Below, piece by piece: positions 7,716-14,686 of a DNA stretch of 64,000 bases. This stretch comes from Romboutsia weinsteinii (GTDB lineage: Bacteria > Bacillota > Clostridia > Peptostreptococcales > Peptostreptococcaceae): positions 46,373 to 110,372 of the forward strand of contig NZ_NOJY02000013.1 in assembly GCF_002250835.2 (NCBI RefSeq), written 5' to 3'. The notes beneath the pieces were generated by a model. That model had not been told where the DNA came from. It saw only the letters and a list, made by a program, of their open reading frames with translations, and did no database searches. Positions within the stretch are counted from its first letter, which is position 1. Each line of letters starts with the position of its first letter. The position numbers and the translations under genes were made by a program.

Positions 7716-7778
7716 GATTTGTAAAAATACCAATGATAAAGGCTGTCTTAGCTACAGTTTTTCATTGGTATACAAATC
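7716..7778. repeat. Long imperfect inverted repeat
   Basis: The left arm GATTTGTA (7716-7723) plus TACCAATGA (7728-7736) pairs with TCATTGGTA (7762-7770) plus TACAAATC (7771-7778): 17 paired bases with a 4-base AAAA bulge. CTGT/ACAG occurs in the loop. It lies between the convergent XRE and EAL genes. No long T-run follows on either strand, so it may be a weak shared terminator or a remnant of a small inverted-repeat element. Confidence 0.5.
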
Positions 7779-7866
7779 GATGTCATTCCTTATTTATGGA
7801 ATGGTTCAATTTGTAAAATATAATGTATTCCTTTCTATAATATTTAATTGTCTTTATTTATAAAGT

Positions 7867-8667
7867 CTAGCTATCCTTAAGTAAATATTTAGATTCTAAT
7901 TGTTCTATTGTAATTGGTTTTGAGAAATAATACCCTTGCGCATATGAATATCCATAATTAAGTAATTTTTCATATTGGTACTTAGTTTCTATTCCTTCTG
8001 CAACTACAAATACCTTATTCATATCCATAATATTTTTAATTCCGACTAGTATATTATCTATTTTATTATTACCAATCTCGTCTAGTATAGACTTATCTAT
8101 TTTTATATAATCAAAATCTATATTAGCTACAGCTAAAATATTAGAATTACCACTACCAAAATCATCTAATGATACTCTAACTCCTAATTCTTTTATTTTC
8201 TTTATTTTTTTAGCTATATTTTTTATATCTTTATAAAAGCATTCTCGTTCAGTTATTTCAAGTTCAAATATGCCTTCTGGTATATCATACTTTTCTATAA
8301 AATATTTTAATTTGGAGATAAATTCCCTTCTCATTATTGTACTTTTAGATATATTTATTGCTATAGGTATCGGCTTTATCTTAAGCTTAATCCATTGGTT
8401 AATTTTCATTACACAGTTTTCTAGAACAAAGTAATCTATTAAATATATATCTTTATTTATTTCTAATTGAGGTATAAACAAATCTGGATATACTATATCT
8501 CCGTTGTTCTTTTCCCATCTTATTAGAGCCTCTACTCCTACGATATTCATACTATTTATGTTAAACTTTGGTTGATATACTATCTTAAATTCTTTATTTT
8601 TTATAGCGTTAATAACTTCAATAAATAAATTGCCTTTGTCATTATATATATCAAATGTATCTTTCAT
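7867..8667 (-). CDS. EAL-domain c-di-GMP phosphodiesterase
   Basis: This 266-residue protein is essentially one EAL domain. The catalytic elements are visible: EALIRW, NISKST, ITERE, DDFGSGNSN, KIDKS, VAEGIE and QGYYFSKP. The usual acidic metal ligands and the Lys are therefore present, and activity against c-di-GMP is likely. No GGDEF, REC or membrane segment is present, so it is cytosolic. It lies 38 bases downstream of the histidine kinase on the same strand and probably shares its transcript. Lowering c-di-GMP would affect motility versus surface and matrix programmes in this group of organisms. Confidence 0.88.
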   Translation of the reverse strand: MKDTFDIYNDKGNLFIEVINAIKNKEFKIVYQPKFNINSMNIVGVEALIRWEKNNGDIVYPDLFIPQLEINKDIYLIDYFVLENCVMKINQWIKLKIKPIPIAINISKSTIMRREFISKLKYFIEKYDIPEGIFELEITERECFYKDIKNIAKKIKKIKELGVRVSLDDFGSGNSNILAVANIDFDYIKIDKSILDEIGNNKIDNILVGIKNIMDMNKVFVVAEGIETKYQYEKLLNYGYSYAQGYYFSKPITIEQLESKYLLKDS

Positions 8668-8705
8668 ATACTACCTCCCAATTGATAAACGCTAAAATAT
8701 AAATC

Positions 8706-9875
8706 TTACTCATATATATCAGAGAATTCCATTTTTATACGTTCTAATCTACTGTCATACACTCTACTAGATATATCATCTACATAATTATTTACATTGA
8801 CTATATTTGGTATCCTTACTATAAACTCACTACCTTTTTCTAATTCACTTTTTACAGTAATTGTACCTTGATGCATTTCAACTAAGTGTTTTGTTAAAGC
8901 TAAACCAACACCACAGCCTTCACAAATTTTAGTAAACCTGTCTTCTACATTTGAAAATCCGTTAAAAATTGAGTCTATATCATCTTCAGCAATTCCAATA
9001 CCAGTATCTTTTACTGAAATAACAACAAAGTCAGATTCTAATAGTATACTAACAATAACACTTCCATCATAATTATTAAATTTTATAGCATTAGAAATTA
9101 AATTTAGTATTATTCTTTCTAATTTAGCTTTATCAAAGCTTACTATCTTTTCTTCTGTTTGTGTATCAAAGATAATACTTATATTTTTAAACTTTTTGTA
9201 TCTATTTATATCATCACATATAGACTCAACAGTACTTACAATGTCATAATTTATAGGTTTATACTCCATACTTTTAGATTGTATATTGGTCAGGTCTATA
9301 AAATTATCTGATATTTTAAGCATCCTTAAAGTATTTATATTTATCCTATGGATATCTTTCACAAAACACTCTTTACAGTTACCTAAATCACAAAACTTAC
9401 ATCTTTGTTCTAAAAGCTGTATCGATGTCATTATCATGTTTATAGGTGTCCTAAATTCATGTCTAATATTTGAAAAAAACCCCTCTCTCAATTTACTCAA
9501 TTCTTCTTTGTATGGCTCATCTTTAATAATCCCTAGTATCCCATCCACATTTCCATCGTCATCAAATATTGGATATTTATCTATCTCAATTTTACGTTTC
9601 TCTTTTCCATTAGATATTGTCTGCTCATATTTTAAATGTTTTTTGTTTTCTATAACCTCTTTATCCCTTACTTTTCCAATATTAAAATATGGTCGTAATA
9701 CCTCTAATTCTTCATATGTTTTTCCATAAATCTTATCTTTGGGTTTACCAATAAAGTCACTTGCATAACTCTCATTACAATAAATATTTCTACCTTTTAA
9801 ATCTCTATAAAAGATATATTCCGGTATTGTATCTAGTATAGATTCCAATGTTTTTTTCGAGTATTCTTCATCCAT
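8706..9875 (-). CDS. Orphan PAS-domain histidine kinase with four-Cys motif
   Basis: This 389-residue cytosolic kinase has a PAS domain (about 8-122), a DHp domain with phospho-acceptor His139 in NIRHEFRTP, and a HATPase domain with NAIKFN, DTGIGI and GVGLAL. Directly after the H-box helix is Cys159-X2-Cys162-X4-Cys167-X2-Cys170, spaced like a metal or iron-sulfur site. Two more Cys flank the G2 box (CEGCGVGL). No response regulator is nearby. In clostridia, orphan PAS kinases can act directly on Spo0A, and a Spo0A-box-like site lies 173 bases upstream. The target is inferred, not shown. It is the first gene of a kinase-EAL pair. Confidence 0.85.
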   Translation of the reverse strand: MDEEYSKKTLESILDTIPEYIFYRDLKGRNIYCNESYASDFIGKPKDKIYGKTYEELEVLRPYFNIGKVRDKEVIENKKHLKYEQTISNGKEKRKIEIDKYPIFDDDGNVDGILGIIKDEPYKEELSKLREGFFSNIRHEFRTPINMIMTSIQLLEQRCKFCDLGNCKECFVKDIHRININTLRMLKISDNFIDLTNIQSKSMEYKPINYDIVSTVESICDDINRYKKFKNISIIFDTQTEEKIVSFDKAKLERIILNLISNAIKFNNYDGSVIVSILLESDFVVISVKDTGIGIAEDDIDSIFNGFSNVEDRFTKICEGCGVGLALTKHLVEMHQGTITVKSELEKGSEFIVRIPNIVNVNNYVDDISSRVYDSRLERIKMEFSDIYE

Positions 9876-9902
9876 CTAAGTCCCTCCTTTTTAATAACTC
9901 GT

Positions 9903-9927
9903 AAAAAAAGACTGTACAATACAGTCT
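9903..9927 (-). terminator. Hairpin with U-tract just before the kinase gene
   Basis: AGACTGTA (9909-9916) pairs with TACAGTCT (9920-9927) around a 3-base loop, and seven Ts follow on the minus strand (9903-9909). It terminates the phage-type operon ending at 10097 and also sits only 28 bases upstream of the kinase start. If the kinase promoter lies in 9930-10096, this hairpin acts as an attenuator in its leader. Confidence 0.7.
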
Positions 9928-10047
9928 CTAAATTTTGTATATCCAATGTCTATTTTAAAAGAATTTTGTCTTAAATTGTTTCTTTATTAAGATAAACCAT
10001 TTTTTGAATGATGTCTACATTATTATGGAATATATATCCAACTTTCG

Positions 10048-10054
10048 TTCGACA
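10048..10054 (-). promoter_or_regulatory. Spo0A-box-like site
   Basis: The minus strand reads AATGTCGAACG here and contains TGTCGAA, the core 0A-box heptamer. It lies in the gap between the amidase gene and the kinase, upstream of the kinase-EAL pair. A single 7-mer can occur by chance, so this is a candidate only. Confidence 0.4.
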
Positions 10055-10096
10055 TTTTTTATTGAAATATATAATAAAAAATTATTTATGAGGTAA

Positions 10097-10756
10097 TTAA
10101 ATATCAATGTATATAAATGAATCTTTATATCCTTTATTCTTTACATCCTCTAGTCTTTTATTTGCATTATCTTTTTCTTTATAACTTCCAACACATACTC
10201 TATATAATTTTTCATTACTCACATTATCTGCCTCTAAGCTTTTACCTGTTATACCCTTAACTATTGCTCTTGCCATACTTCTATATTCATACATATTCAT
10301 ATCGCTAGAACTATCTATAAAGCAACATTCAATAAGAATAGCACTCATTGTAGTTTTTCTTATTACATAAAGCTCCGGTCTAATCTTTACTCCCCTATTT
10401 TTAAATCCAAGTTCACTAATACTCTCACATATTCGACCTGCTAATTTGCTGGCCTCATTATTTTTCTCGTAAACTAGAGCTTCTACACCACTAGCACTTT
10501 TGTTATATGAATTAAAGTGTATACTTACAAATAAATCAGCCTTAGCGCCATTTGCTATCTTTACACACTTGTTTAGATATTCTTCATTACTATTTGCACT
10601 ATCTACCCTAGATTCTATTACTTCATAACCACTTTCTTTAAGCAGTCTGATTATCTCACTAGCTACCTTTCTATTTTCCTCGCTCTCGTTTTTTATACCA
10701 ACAGCTCCACTTCCAACTCCTCTTAAAGTGTGACCTGGATTAATACAAATCTTCAT
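10097..10756 (-). CDS. N-acetylmuramoyl-L-alanine amidase (Amidase_3) with SPOR-like tail
   Basis: About 219 residues. ATG 10756 (MKICINPGH) is preferred because AAGGGAGA lies just upstream; an earlier ATG overlaps that site. The zinc amidase signature is present: INPGH, an acidic ligand in NESEEN, SIHFNSY, and the catalytic Glu in LIECCF. The C-terminal 45 residues (LYRVCVGSYKEKDNANKRL) look like a SPOR-type peptidoglycan-binding repeat. It cleaves the amide bond between MurNAc and the stem peptide. Phage endolysins of clostridia have this architecture. No holin is adjacent. It overlaps the end of the upstream Mor-like gene by 17 bases. Confidence 0.85.
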   Translation of the reverse strand: MKICINPGHTLRGVGSGAVGIKNESEENRKVASEIIRLLKESGYEVIESRVDSANSNEEYLNKCVKIANGAKADLFVSIHFNSYNKSASGVEALVYEKNNEASKLAGRICESISELGFKNRGVKIRPELYVIRKTTMSAILIECCFIDSSSDMNMYEYRSMARAIVKGITGKSLEADNVSNEKLYRVCVGSYKEKDNANKRLEDVKNKGYKDSFIYIDI

Positions 10757-11021
10757 CCCAATTCTCCCTTTCATATTTCTTTATTATTTTAGAAACATAA
10801 CTACTGCTAATATCATATTCTCTAGATAGTTCTAAGATATTATAACCATTGTATCTCCTTACAATATCTCTATTTCTCATACCTCTTCTTATATTTTTAC
10901 TAGAAGGAAAATATACTACACTCCCTGCATAGACACCGATAATCTCTAAAAACTTCTCTGCTCCTACTATATCAAACATATTCTGTAAACTACTAGGTAT
11001 ATCATCATACATCAAATCCAT
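10740..11021 (-). CDS. Mor-like HTH protein
   Basis: This 93-residue protein has a C-terminal helix-turn-helix: RNRDIVRRYNGYNILELSREYDISSSYVSKIIKKYER. Together with the N-terminal helical part (LQNMFDIVGAEKFLEIIGVYAGS) it matches the Mor transcription activator family of Mu-like phages and phage-derived operons. It lies inside the minus-strand phage-type operon, between the DnaC-like and amidase genes. It may activate a late promoter, but no structural genes remain here to be controlled. Confidence 0.7.
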   Translation of the reverse strand: MDLMYDDIPSSLQNMFDIVGAEKFLEIIGVYAGSVVYFPSSKNIRRGMRNRDIVRRYNGYNILELSREYDISSSYVSKIIKKYERENWDEDLY

Positions 11022-11047
11022 AAATAAACTCCCCCTTTACTTATATA

Positions 11048-11821
11048 CTAACCATATATCCTATGATTTAGCATCTTCCCCTTAAGCTCTACTACTCTTC
11101 CTTTGCACATTTCAAGGATTCTGCTCCCTACTGACTCATCAATATTAAGCAAATCTTGAACATATTTTTCACTACTTACAATAATAGGCTTATTGTTAAA
11201 ATATCTATGGTTTATAATCTCAAACATAATATTTATATCACTAGTACTAATACTTCCCTTAAATAAATCATCAATTAGAAGCACACTAGCATTTTTATAT
11301 TTATGTATTATCCTATTATAAGCTTCGCCATCCATAATATTTTGCTTAATTTGAATAATACTATCTCTATATGACATATATACCACTCCTACACCATATT
11401 TCATAAAATTGTTAGCAATAGCAAGACATAGATGAGTCTTCCCGCTACCTACTTGTCCCATAAAAATTATAGAGTTGTTTCTACTATTTTTGATTCCTTT
11501 AAAATCTTTAACATAACTTCTAGCACTATTAAACGCATCTAATATTTGCATGTCATAAGCATAATTAAAGTTTTTAAAAGTCTTATTTCTATACCCCTCA
11601 CTTATTCCACTATTTTTTAATATCTGCTCTGAAATTAATATTTCTCTGCACTCACATGGTATTGCCTCATTGTCATTTAAAATAAAGGTCAAGTCCCTAC
11701 ACTTACTACATCTGTAACTATGAGATGAGTAACTCCTCTGCTCGTCTAAGTTGCTCTTCACTTGGCTTTTTATAAATTTGTTCATTCTCTCCTTGAAGTA
11801 CACCGGCATATTTAAATCCAT
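11048..11821 (-). CDS. DnaC/IstB-like helicase-loader ATPase
   Basis: This 257-residue AAA+ protein has Walker A GQVGSGKTHL (about 118-127), Walker B VLLIDDLF and a sensor-type IIVSSE. The N-terminal CSKC ... CEC cluster is typical of phage DnaC-like loaders. The start at 11821 follows AGGGGG at 7 bases, which makes the first 104 bases overlap the end of the upstream replisome-organizer gene in another frame. The N-terminal part before the Cys cluster is entirely within that overlap. It probably loads replicative helicase at the origin melted by the upstream protein. Confidence 0.82.
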   Translation of the reverse strand: MDLNMPVYFKERMNKFIKSQVKSNLDEQRSYSSHSYRCSKCRDLTFILNDNEAIPCECREILISEQILKNSGISEGYRNKTFKNFNYAYDMQILDAFNSARSYVKDFKGIKNSRNNSIIFMGQVGSGKTHLCLAIANNFMKYGVGVVYMSYRDSIIQIKQNIMDGEAYNRIIHKYKNASVLLIDDLFKGSISTSDINIMFEIINHRYFNNKPIIVSSEKYVQDLLNIDESVGSRILEMCKGRVVELKGKMLNHRIYG

Positions 11822-12638
11822 TTGTATTCCCCCTATTTTTACTTAGATAAATTTCTAAATCTTTAATAGTCTTTATATTAAGATTTATCCATTGATTAAT
11901 TATTCCATTTACATATACTTTGCTACATTTATCTTTATTTGAGGCAATTTCTATAGCTTTTTTAAATAGATGTATATCTATCTCCTGACTTATATAAGTA
12001 ATCCACTCTTCTATTACACCATTTACTTTTCCAATGTTTTCTTCAAATAGTTTTTTGTATTCTTCTCTTTCTATATATTCTTCTTTTTCTTGTTCTTCTT
12101 CTTTTTCTTCTTCTTGCCCACGTATGGTAAAAATTTTTTCAATCTTTTGGTACCTATCGTCAATTGCTTCATTTATACACTTATATACTTGTCTTCCATT
12201 ATCTTTCTCAAAGATTTCTCCAATACGCTCATTAAAAAGTTCTATTACTTCAACTCTTGTAATAGCTTTTATTACAAATTTTAAAAGCGAAGTATCTTTA
12301 ACAAGTCCTAGATCTTTTTTTATACAATCAATCATGGGTTTACCAAGCTTCCTAAAATTGTATCTACCCCAGTTCTTTATAGCTACTTCCTTTGTTTTGT
12401 AATTGTATTTTATTAATTTATAATCATTTTCAAATCTATCTAGAAGGCTTTTCACACTTTCATTTGAATACCCAAGCTCAAAAGCCATTTGCATAGTGTT
12501 TAGGTTATATACTCCTATTTGAGTAGTATTAGGATTTGTCATAAGATACAGAAAAAACAGCTTATCCTCTGGAGTCATCTCAAGCATTACTTTATCATCC
12601 TTCCAAAATGCAACTTCAACTTGTCTAAATATAGCCAT
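11718..12638 (-). CDS. Phage replisome organizer / DnaD-like replication protein
   Basis: This 306-residue protein has an N-terminal winged-helix domain (MAIFRQVEVAFWKDDKVMLEMTPEDKLFF pattern, cut here to its type), as in phage replisome organizers. A charged Glu-rich linker follows (about 172-195), then a DnaB_2/DnaD-type C-terminal domain with VYVNGIINQWINLNIKT. It would bind the phage origin and recruit the DnaC-like loader encoded next. It lies 6 bases downstream of the YqaJ-type remnant, in an unbroken minus-strand phage operon. Confidence 0.8.
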   Translation of the reverse strand: MAIFRQVEVAFWKDDKVMLEMTPEDKLFFLYLMTNPNTTQIGVYNLNTMQMAFELGYSNESVKSLLDRFENDYKLIKYNYKTKEVAIKNWGRYNFRKLGKPMIDCIKKDLGLVKDTSLLKFVIKAITRVEVIELFNERIGEIFEKDNGRQVYKCINEAIDDRYQKIEKIFTIRGQEEEKEEEQEKEEYIEREEYKKLFEENIGKVNGVIEEWITYISQEIDIHLFKKAIEIASNKDKCSKVYVNGIINQWINLNIKTIKDLEIYLSKNRGNTNGFKYAGVLQGENEQIYKKPSEEQLRRAEELLIS

Positions 12639-12644
12639 CTTAAA

Positions 12645-13034
12645 TTACCCCCTATGTATTCTAAACGTCCTACTAACAGTGGTTTTACTGTATTTTTCAG
12701 CTATTTCAGGTAAATCACTTTTTAACCTCTTAGTATCTATACTACACTTAGTTGAGCTTTTCCATGTTATTTTTCTCTCTTTGCAAAATCCAGTTTCACA
12801 GTACTTAAGTTCACTTTGCAGAGTATGTTCTATTATTTTCTTTTCACTTTCCAGCTTTGTTATTTGCCCTACTATTTCATCATGTTGCTCAATTAAGTTG
12901 TACATTTCTTCATTTATAATAGCTACTTCATTGACTGAATCTTTGTAAGTTTCTTTTAAGAATCTTCCACACTCTTCACTTCCAAAAGGTAGCTTTTGTT
13001 TAGCATTATTTAACATATTTCTTAAAATCTTCAT
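12645..13034 (-). CDS. Free-standing YqaJ-type C-terminal module (nuclease domain missing)
   Basis: This 129-residue protein is recognisable as the C-terminal third of YqaJ-family phage exonucleases. It has a GSEECGRFLKETY opening, a coiled-coil segment (LIEQHDEIVGQITKLESEKK), and the ending KITWKSSTKCSIDTKRLK ... KYSKTTVSRTFRI. The catalytic PD-(D/E)XK domain that normally comes first is absent; the antirepressor gene overlaps this start by 1 base. It may be a deletion remnant kept in frame, or a domain with its own use such as protein interaction. The ORF is intact. Confidence 0.7.
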   Translation of the reverse strand: MKILRNMLNNAKQKLPFGSEECGRFLKETYKDSVNEVAIINEEMYNLIEQHDEIVGQITKLESEKKIIEHTLQSELKYCETGFCKERKITWKSSTKCSIDTKRLKSDLPEIAEKYSKTTVSRTFRIHRG

Positions 13035-13825
13035 TATATTACATCCCCCATTATCTTTTTTATAAAATAAATCTGACCCTTGCCTGTTATATAAGGCGTT
13101 ATAAATACTCTTTGACCATCTTCAGTGTTTTTTACAAATTGACGAGTGGTAAAAAGACCTTGTTGTAAGTATATTTGCTTAGGCTCATTTCCTCTTATAG
13201 TTTTCATAATATATCCATTATCTCTAAACCAAGCCATAAGATTGTTTCTTCCTAGATTTGCACCTACTGCATATATCATCTTTGCAAATGACCCTATGTT
13301 TATTGCATCGTCACAGTCTCCAATAGTTTTTCCTACTTCTATGTACGGTTTTACACTTTCAAATTCTTCTTTTAGATTTTTTATTTTACTTCCTTGTATG
13401 CTTAGCATTTCTATAAGTTTTAATAAAAATGTATTATCCTCTTTACTTTTGTTTATTGTTTCTTCGCTCATGTAAGCTCCGTATTTTCTTATACTTGGAA
13501 GTACTTCATCCATTACCCACTTTTCAAACTTTATAGCATTTGATAGCTTTGATTTTATAATAAGTCTGTATAAATCTCCCTCAGTTATATACTTTCTATC
13601 TACAAATTTATATGCATCACTTCCATCAGACTTCTTACCAGTTACTACCCTTCTGTCGTGATTCACGACGCAAGGGTAAGTACAATGTCTGCGTATTGCA
13701 TCTCTAGGATTTGTATATCCCAAAACTTCAGCAATTTGAATAGCGTCAAAATATTCTTTATCATCTTTTACTATTACATCAATTTCTCCAAACTCAGCAC
13801 TAGTAAACGTTTTCAGTTTTAACAT
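13034..13825 (-). CDS. Phage antirepressor (BRO-N plus KilAC/ANT)
   Basis: This 263-residue protein has an N-terminal BRO-N domain (about 5-115: FDAIQIAEVLGYTNPRDAI ... KFEKWVMDEVLPSIRKYGAY) and a C-terminal ANT/KilAC domain with NNLMAWFRDNGYI. Such proteins counteract CI-type repressors or bind DNA during phage induction. It is the second gene of the phage-type operon, 27 bases from the cro-like gene, with an overlapping ATGA junction to the next gene. The likely partner is the XRE repressor at 14243. Confidence 0.88.
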   Translation of the reverse strand: MLKLKTFTSAEFGEIDVIVKDDKEYFDAIQIAEVLGYTNPRDAIRRHCTYPCVVNHDRRVVTGKKSDGSDAYKFVDRKYITEGDLYRLIIKSKLSNAIKFEKWVMDEVLPSIRKYGAYMSEETINKSKEDNTFLLKLIEMLSIQGSKIKNLKEEFESVKPYIEVGKTIGDCDDAINIGSFAKMIYAVGANLGRNNLMAWFRDNGYIMKTIRGNEPKQIYLQQGLFTTRQFVKNTEDGQRVFITPYITGKGQIYFIKKIMGDVI

Positions 13826-13852
13826 AATTATCCCCCTAAATAATTGATTTCT

Positions 13853-14068
13853 CTAATTCCCCCCAATACTATTTGCAAAGAAAATCTTATTTACATCATC
13901 AATATTAAGCTCAAGCCTCTCTATTATCCTCATCATCTCACCCCTAGTAAACTCTGTCCATCCATTTTCTTTTCGGTTGTAAGCTCCCTTAGATATGCCA
14001 AGCATCTTTGCCATCTCATATTGATGATACCCTTTATACAATCTTGTCTTTTTTAGTAACTCAAGCAT
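13853..14068 (-). CDS. Cro-like HTH regulator
   Basis: This 71-residue protein has a single HTH: LYKGYHQYEMAKMLGISKGAYNRKENGWTEFT, in the manner of small phage Cro/XRE proteins. It is the first gene of the minus-strand phage operon and divergent from the XRE repressor at 14243, which is the classic lysogeny-switch layout. The shared 174-bp region carries three TTAC-type dyads. Confidence 0.78.
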   Translation of the reverse strand: MLELLKKTRLYKGYHQYEMAKMLGISKGAYNRKENGWTEFTRGEMMRIIERLELNIDDVNKIFFANSIGGN

Positions 14069-14162
14069 TGTATTTTATCCCCCCTTTGACTAATTCATCA
14101 CCCTCTGTAATTAAAATGGTAGTCTATCCAATTGTAATATGTCAATTACATTCGTTATATTT

Positions 14163-14241
14163 TTACCAAAGGTGACTTATTCTGCACTTCAGTTACCGAA
14201 ATCAGTAATTTAATGCTATAATTACCAAAAAGGGGTGGTAA
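14163..14241. promoter_or_regulatory. Operators and promoter of the second phage-type switch
   Basis: Three dyads built on TTAC lie here: TTACCAAAGGTGA (14163-14175), TTACCGAAATCAGTAA (14193-14208) and TTACC-N10-GGTAA (14222-14241). A TATAAT at 14217-14222 is positioned as the -10 of the plus-strand repressor gene. The middle dyad then covers the -35 region, and the last covers the transcription start and ribosome-binding site. This geometry fits autorepression. Confidence 0.65.
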
Positions 14242-14242
14242 T

Positions 14243-14620
14243 ATGAAATCTGTCGGGGAAAGAATAAAGACATCTAGAAAATATTTAAATTTAACAAAAA
14301 GAGAGCTGGCCCAAAGAGTAAATATAACCGAGCTAACTCTTTCAAGATATGAAAGTGGAGAAAGAGAGCCCAAGGTAGGAGTGCTAGGAGAACTGTCAAA
14401 AGTACTTAATGTGTCTTGTGACTACCTTATGGGATTTACTGATATAAGAAATTATGATACTGATACGGGTAAGGCAAAGGATGAGAAAGATATTCAGTGT
14501 ATATTGGAAGATATGCTTAGGAAGGAAGGGCTTATGTTGTATGGAAAGCCTCTGTCTAAGCAAGCTTTGGCAAAGATATTAGCAGCTATACGAGTCGGTA
14601 TAACTATTGCAAATGAGTAG
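14243..14620 (+). CDS. XRE-family repressor (CI-like)
   Basis: This 125-residue protein has an N-terminal HTH (about 5-60: ERIKTSRKYLNLTKRELAQR ... VNITELTLSRYESGEREP) and the CDYLMGFTD motif that ends many XRE domains. A C-terminal helical region follows (DIQCILEDMLRKEG). AGGGGTGG precedes the start codon and lies inside an operator dyad. It is divergent from the cro-like gene at 13853. It probably keeps the phage-type operon silent. No LexA-like protease domain is present, so induction would rely on the antirepressor. Confidence 0.82.
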   Translation: MKSVGERIKTSRKYLNLTKRELAQRVNITELTLSRYESGEREPKVGVLGELSKVLNVSCDYLMGFTDIRNYDTDTGKAKDEKDIQCILEDMLRKEGLMLYGKPLSKQALAKILAAIRVGITIANE

Positions 14621-14641
14621 TATGTTTTATAAAAATTTAAA

Positions 14642-14676
14642 ATACCGAGAGTAATGCCCTCGGTATCTATTTTTTG
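14642..14676. terminator. Bidirectional terminator
   Basis: ATACCGAG pairs with CTCGGTAT around AGTAATGCC, followed on the plus strand by CTATTTTTTG. It serves the XRE gene (plus) and, less strongly, the LCP gene ending at 14687 (minus). Confidence 0.8.
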
Positions 14677-14686
14677 TTTATTTTTA

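Noticed and set aside
9928..10096. c-di-GMP riboswitch before the kinase-EAL pair
   Set aside because: The position next to an EAL gene is attractive, but neither class I (GGCAAACC ... ACGCAAAGCC) nor class II conserved sequences are present.
6955..14620. Complete prophage
   Set aside because: Only regulators, antirepressor, replication genes and an amidase are present. No integrase, terminase, portal, capsid, tail or attachment repeats were seen.
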